Under the pieces are notes generated by a model that ran no database searches, was not told the origin of the DNA, and saw only the letters and a program-made list of their open reading frames with translations. Of a DNA stretch of 64,000 nucleotides, positions 62,030-64,000 are shown piece by piece. The translations under genes and the position numbers were made by a program. How positions within the stretch are numbered: the stretch's first letter is position 1; each line of letters begins with the position of its first letter. The DNA is from Phycisphaeraceae bacterium (lineage in GTDB: Bacteria; Planctomycetota; Phycisphaerae; Phycisphaerales; Zrk34), in assembly GCA_028282805.1 (NCBI GenBank), contig JANQHD010000004.1, positions 124,001 to 188,000 on the forward strand, given 5' to 3'.

Positions 62030-62992
62030 TTACTTCGTGCCGCCGATGAAGACCGGGTCGTCGTGGGCGTCTTTCACTCTTTCGAGTTCGTCGAGGTCGC
62101 TGATCGTGGTGTCCGAGGGGTCGGGGTTGTTGTTCTTGTCGAAGTACACGCCGTCGGTGCCGGACGAGAGCAGGACGAAGCCGCCGGCGATGACGTCCTT
62201 GGCGTCGTTGTTGGGGTCGTTGCCGGTCAGGTCGCTCTGCTCGGGTTCGATCAGCAGCCACGCGAGGTTCCTGTTGGCCGAGGAGCCGAGCGACGAGCTG
62301 AGCATGGACTGCGCGCTCTGGTTGAAGGCGTTGCCCTTGGTCGAGACCAAGTCGGTCGCGTCGAGGTACATGGCGTTGTTCTCGCGGCCGACGCGCCCGC
62401 TGGCGCTGCCGCCGGGCACAGAGTCGTCGGCCACGGGCTTGACGTTGGTGCTCAGGCGGTAGTAGAGGACGGGCATGCCCGAAGCGGGGTCGACGAACTC
62501 GGGCATGTCGTTGTCGTTCTTGGCGCCCTCGACGACGACCAGCTCCTTGTTCTTCGGCGTGTAGAACGCTTCGCGGGGCCGGCCCGTCGGGCCCATCGGG
62601 CCGGCGCCGACCGCGTCGAGGTCGACGTGGTAGCCGGTCGGCAGCGTGAACGAGCCGCCGAGGTTCAACGCCCGCAGGGGCTTGTTGTTCACCTGGCCCA
62701 TCAGGCTGAGCACGAGGTTTTCGGTTTCGCTGAAGCTGTTGCGGTTGGCGCCCTCGGCGAACTTGGCGTTGGCGAAGTGCCCGGGGTACTCGCCGCCGTA
62801 GGTGCTGGCGTACGACTCGCACGCGGCGCCGATCGCTTCGAGCTGCGACTGGGCCGCACGCAGCCGGGCCGACTTGCGGACCTCGCCGATCACCGGCAGC
62901 GCGATCGCCAGCAGCAGCGCGACGATGCCGATCACGACCAGCAGCTCGACCAGGGTAAACGCCCGGCGGTTCAACGGTTCACGGGTCAGCAT
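62030..62992 (-). CDS. Type II secretion-type pseudopilin
   Basis: This 320-residue protein has a canonical prepilin start: a basic leader ending Arg-Arg-Ala, then FTLVELLVVIGIVALLLAIALPV with Glu at +5. The position before Phe is Ala rather than the usual Gly. A helical stalk (AAQSQLEAIGAACESY) and a beta-rich globular head with Pro/Asp loops follow. GGAGG is 7 bases before the ATG. It is a paralogue of the protein at 29767: EYPGHF, ENLVLSLMG and GGFVLLSSGTDGVYF match the same sites. No secretion ATPase or secretin gene is in the window; it is a lone gene enclosed by REP-like elements. Confidence 0.85.
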   Translation of the reverse strand: MLTREPLNRRAFTLVELLVVIGIVALLLAIALPVIGEVRKSARLRAAQSQLEAIGAACESYASTYGGEYPGHFANAKFAEGANRNSFSETENLVLSLMGQVNNKPLRALNLGGSFTLPTGYHVDLDAVGAGPMGPTGRPREAFYTPKNKELVVVEGAKNDNDMPEFVDPASGMPVLYYRLSTNVKPVADDSVPGGSASGRVGRENNAMYLDATDLVSTKGNAFNQSAQSMLSSSLGSSANRNLAWLLIEPEQSDLTGNDPNNDAKDVIAGGFVLLSSGTDGVYFDKNNNPDPSDTTISDLDELERVKDAHDDPVFIGGTK

Positions 62993-63052
62993 GGGTAAGC
63001 CTCCATCATCGCCCACATCGTAGAACCGGCCCGGGCGCCGAGCAACAAAACG

Positions 63053-63120
63053 CCCCGCAACAGCCGGCGGCATACCTGCCGCCGGTCCGGGACCGGCACC
63101 TGTAAGGTGCCGGCTATTGC
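63053..63120. repeat. REP-like double hairpin, right inverted copy
   Basis: Palindromes GCCGGCGGC-ATACCT-GCCGCCGGT and ACCGGCACC-TGTAA-GGTGCCGGC are joined by CCGGG and framed by CAACA and TATTGC. The reverse complement matches the left copy nearly base for base, with paired changes that keep the stems intact. It lies in the divergent space between the pseudopilin and murC, where a terminator role is unlikely. Confidence 0.85.
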
Positions 63121-63151
63121 CCGCGGCACGGCGCAGGTCTAACATCGCCGC

Positions 63152-64000
63152 GTGGCGCCCGAAACCCAACCGAAGCCGCTGGTCCTCAACGGCCGATCCC
63201 TGCACTTCGTGGGCATCGGCGGGTGCGGCATGTCCGGCCTGGCCCGCATCAGCCGGGCGCTGGGCGCGGCGGTGAGCGGCAGCGACATGACCGAGACCGA
63301 CGTCACCCGCGCGCTGATCGAACAGGGCATCGACGTGTCGCACGAGCAGACCACCGACACCCTGCCCGACGGGTGCGACATGCTCGTGGTCAGCGCCGCG
63401 ATCAAGGCCGACCACCCCGAGCTGCTCGCCGCGCAAGGCCGGGGCATCGACGTGATGAAGTACGCCGAGCTGCTCGGCCGGCTCATGCTCGGGCGCACGG
63501 GCGTCGCCATCGCCGGCACGCACGGCAAGAGCACCACCACCGCCATGCTCGCCCACGTGCTGATCCGCTGCGGGCTCGACCCGACGTTCATCGTCGGCGC
63601 CACCTGCGCACAGATCGGCGGCGGAAGCCGGATCGGCCGGCCCGATGTGCTCATCGCCGAGGCGTGCGAGTACGACCGCTCGTTCCACAACTTCCACCCG
63701 ACGCACGCGGTGGTGCTCAACGTCGAAGAAGACCACCTCGATATTTACGGTTCGCTGGACAAGGTCGTCGAGGCGTTCAACGGCTTCGCCCGCCTCGCCG
63801 CGCCCGACGGGTCGCTTTTGATCGGCCACGACGGGGCCTACCGCACCAACGTCGCCGCGGGCGCCGCCTGCCCCGTCGAAACCATCGGCTACGCCCCCGA
63901 CGCCGACTGGTCGCTGACCGTCAAGCCCCGGCCTGAGCGGAGCGAAGGCCGGGGGCCCCGGGGGCCCCGGGGGTCCGTCGTCACCATCGCCCACCACGGC
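63152..64000 (+). CDS. murC: UDP-N-acetylmuramate-L-alanine ligase, N-terminal part
   Basis: The first 283 codons of MurC, which adds L-alanine to UDP-MurNAc in peptidoglycan synthesis, run off the window end. The UDP-binding domain begins LHFVGIGGCGMSGLARIS. The ATP loop is AGTHGKSTTTAML, followed by AEACEYDRSFHNFHP and VVLNVEEDHLDIYG, the Mur ligase Glu-Asp-His motif. The start is GTG, the first codon in frame after the divergent region. Around residues 258-275 there is a Pro-Arg-Gly-rich insertion encoded by a palindromic GC element. The gene shows that this organism makes a peptidoglycan precursor. Confidence 0.93.
   Translation, partial: MAPETQPKPLVLNGRSLHFVGIGGCGMSGLARISRALGAAVSGSDMTETDVTRALIEQGIDVSHEQTTDTLPDGCDMLVVSAAIKADHPELLAAQGRGIDVMKYAELLGRLMLGRTGVAIAGTHGKSTTTAMLAHVLIRCGLDPTFIVGATCAQIGGGSRIGRPDVLIAEACEYDRSFHNFHPTHAVVLNVEEDHLDIYGSLDKVVEAFNGFARLAAPDGSLLIGHDGAYRTNVAAGAACPVETIGYAPDADWSLTVKPRPERSEGRGPRGPRGSVVTIAHHG
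63926..63975 (+). repeat. Palindromic GC-rich insertion inside murC
   Basis: CCCCGGCCT pairs perfectly with AGGCCGGGG across the 11-base loop GAGCGGAGCGA. Then GGGGGCCCC-type units are repeated about three times. The reading frame stays open and gives a Pro/Arg/Gly-rich loop not expected at this place in MurC. Confidence 0.75.

Overview
The window looks like chromosomal DNA of a GC-rich planctomycete, most likely class Phycisphaerae. The reasons are PEP-CTERM sorting tails (a Pro-Glu-Pro motif, a hydrophobic stretch and an Arg-rich end), a dockerin-like repeat pair, type II pseudopilins, a squalene-cyclase/DUF4159 secreted protein, a FAD_oxidored family enzyme and heparinase II/III. This placement is inference from protein families; there is no rRNA in the window. 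I found no tRNA, rRNA, insertion sequence, integrase or CRISPR array.

Layout. 1-9.8 kb holds mixed metabolism and envelope genes: the end of a sugar isomerase, a small membrane protein bracketed by two near-identical hairpins, a DUF4159 protein, SppA, an orphan LarC1 half-protein, a DegT aminotransferase, a lipoprotein with one live and one dead metallopeptidase domain, and a sodium:solute symporter. Three copies of a 23-bp repeat, each opening an AT-rich stretch, lie between these genes. 10-25 kb mixes three secreted PEP-CTERM proteases of different catalytic classes with a CPBP (CAAX-type) protease, the UDP-xylose pair (ugd, uxs), a zinc-ribbon XRE regulator with two small membrane proteins, and a three-gene set resembling the mycobacterial polyprenyl-phosphoryl-arabinose pathway (DprE1, DprE2, and a HAD domain fused to a UbiA phosphoribosyltransferase).

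25-34.3 kb carries a bacilliredoxin, a FAD oxidoreductase and a UDP-HexNAc 6-dehydrogenase on the minus strand, and a VanZ/pseudopilin/heparinase operon plus a glycosidase-like protein on the plus strand. 34.4-58.9 kb is one long minus-strand surface-polysaccharide cluster of 20 genes. In transcription order it has (1) a LegC aminotransferase, a PglD acetyltransferase fused to an ATP-grasp enzyme, a HAD phosphatase, a 4,6-dehydratase and an initiating sugar transferase, together resembling bacillosamine synthesis; (2) WecB; (3) RmlB, RmlA, an NDP-hexose 2,3-dehydratase, a 3-ketoreductase-like enzyme and a DegT aminotransferase, which would make a 2,6-dideoxy-4-amino sugar; (4) an ATP-grasp/HAD fusion and a pyruvyl transferase; (5) a Wzx flippase, a Wzy-type polymerase, three glycosyltransferases, an acyltransferase and a bi-domain dehydrogenase. 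The cluster therefore contains sugar supply, lipid priming, assembly, flipping and polymerisation. No chain-length regulator, export channel or exosortase is visible.

59-64 kb holds a DUF2723 membrane glycosyltransferase, ATP sulfurylase, a pseudopilin flanked by an inverted pair of REP-like double hairpins, and the start of murC, which carries a palindromic in-frame insertion. The most notable points are the two different ATP-grasp plus HAD arrangements inside one polysaccharide cluster, the arabinose-lipid gene set, the live/dead peptidase tandem and the boundary repeats.
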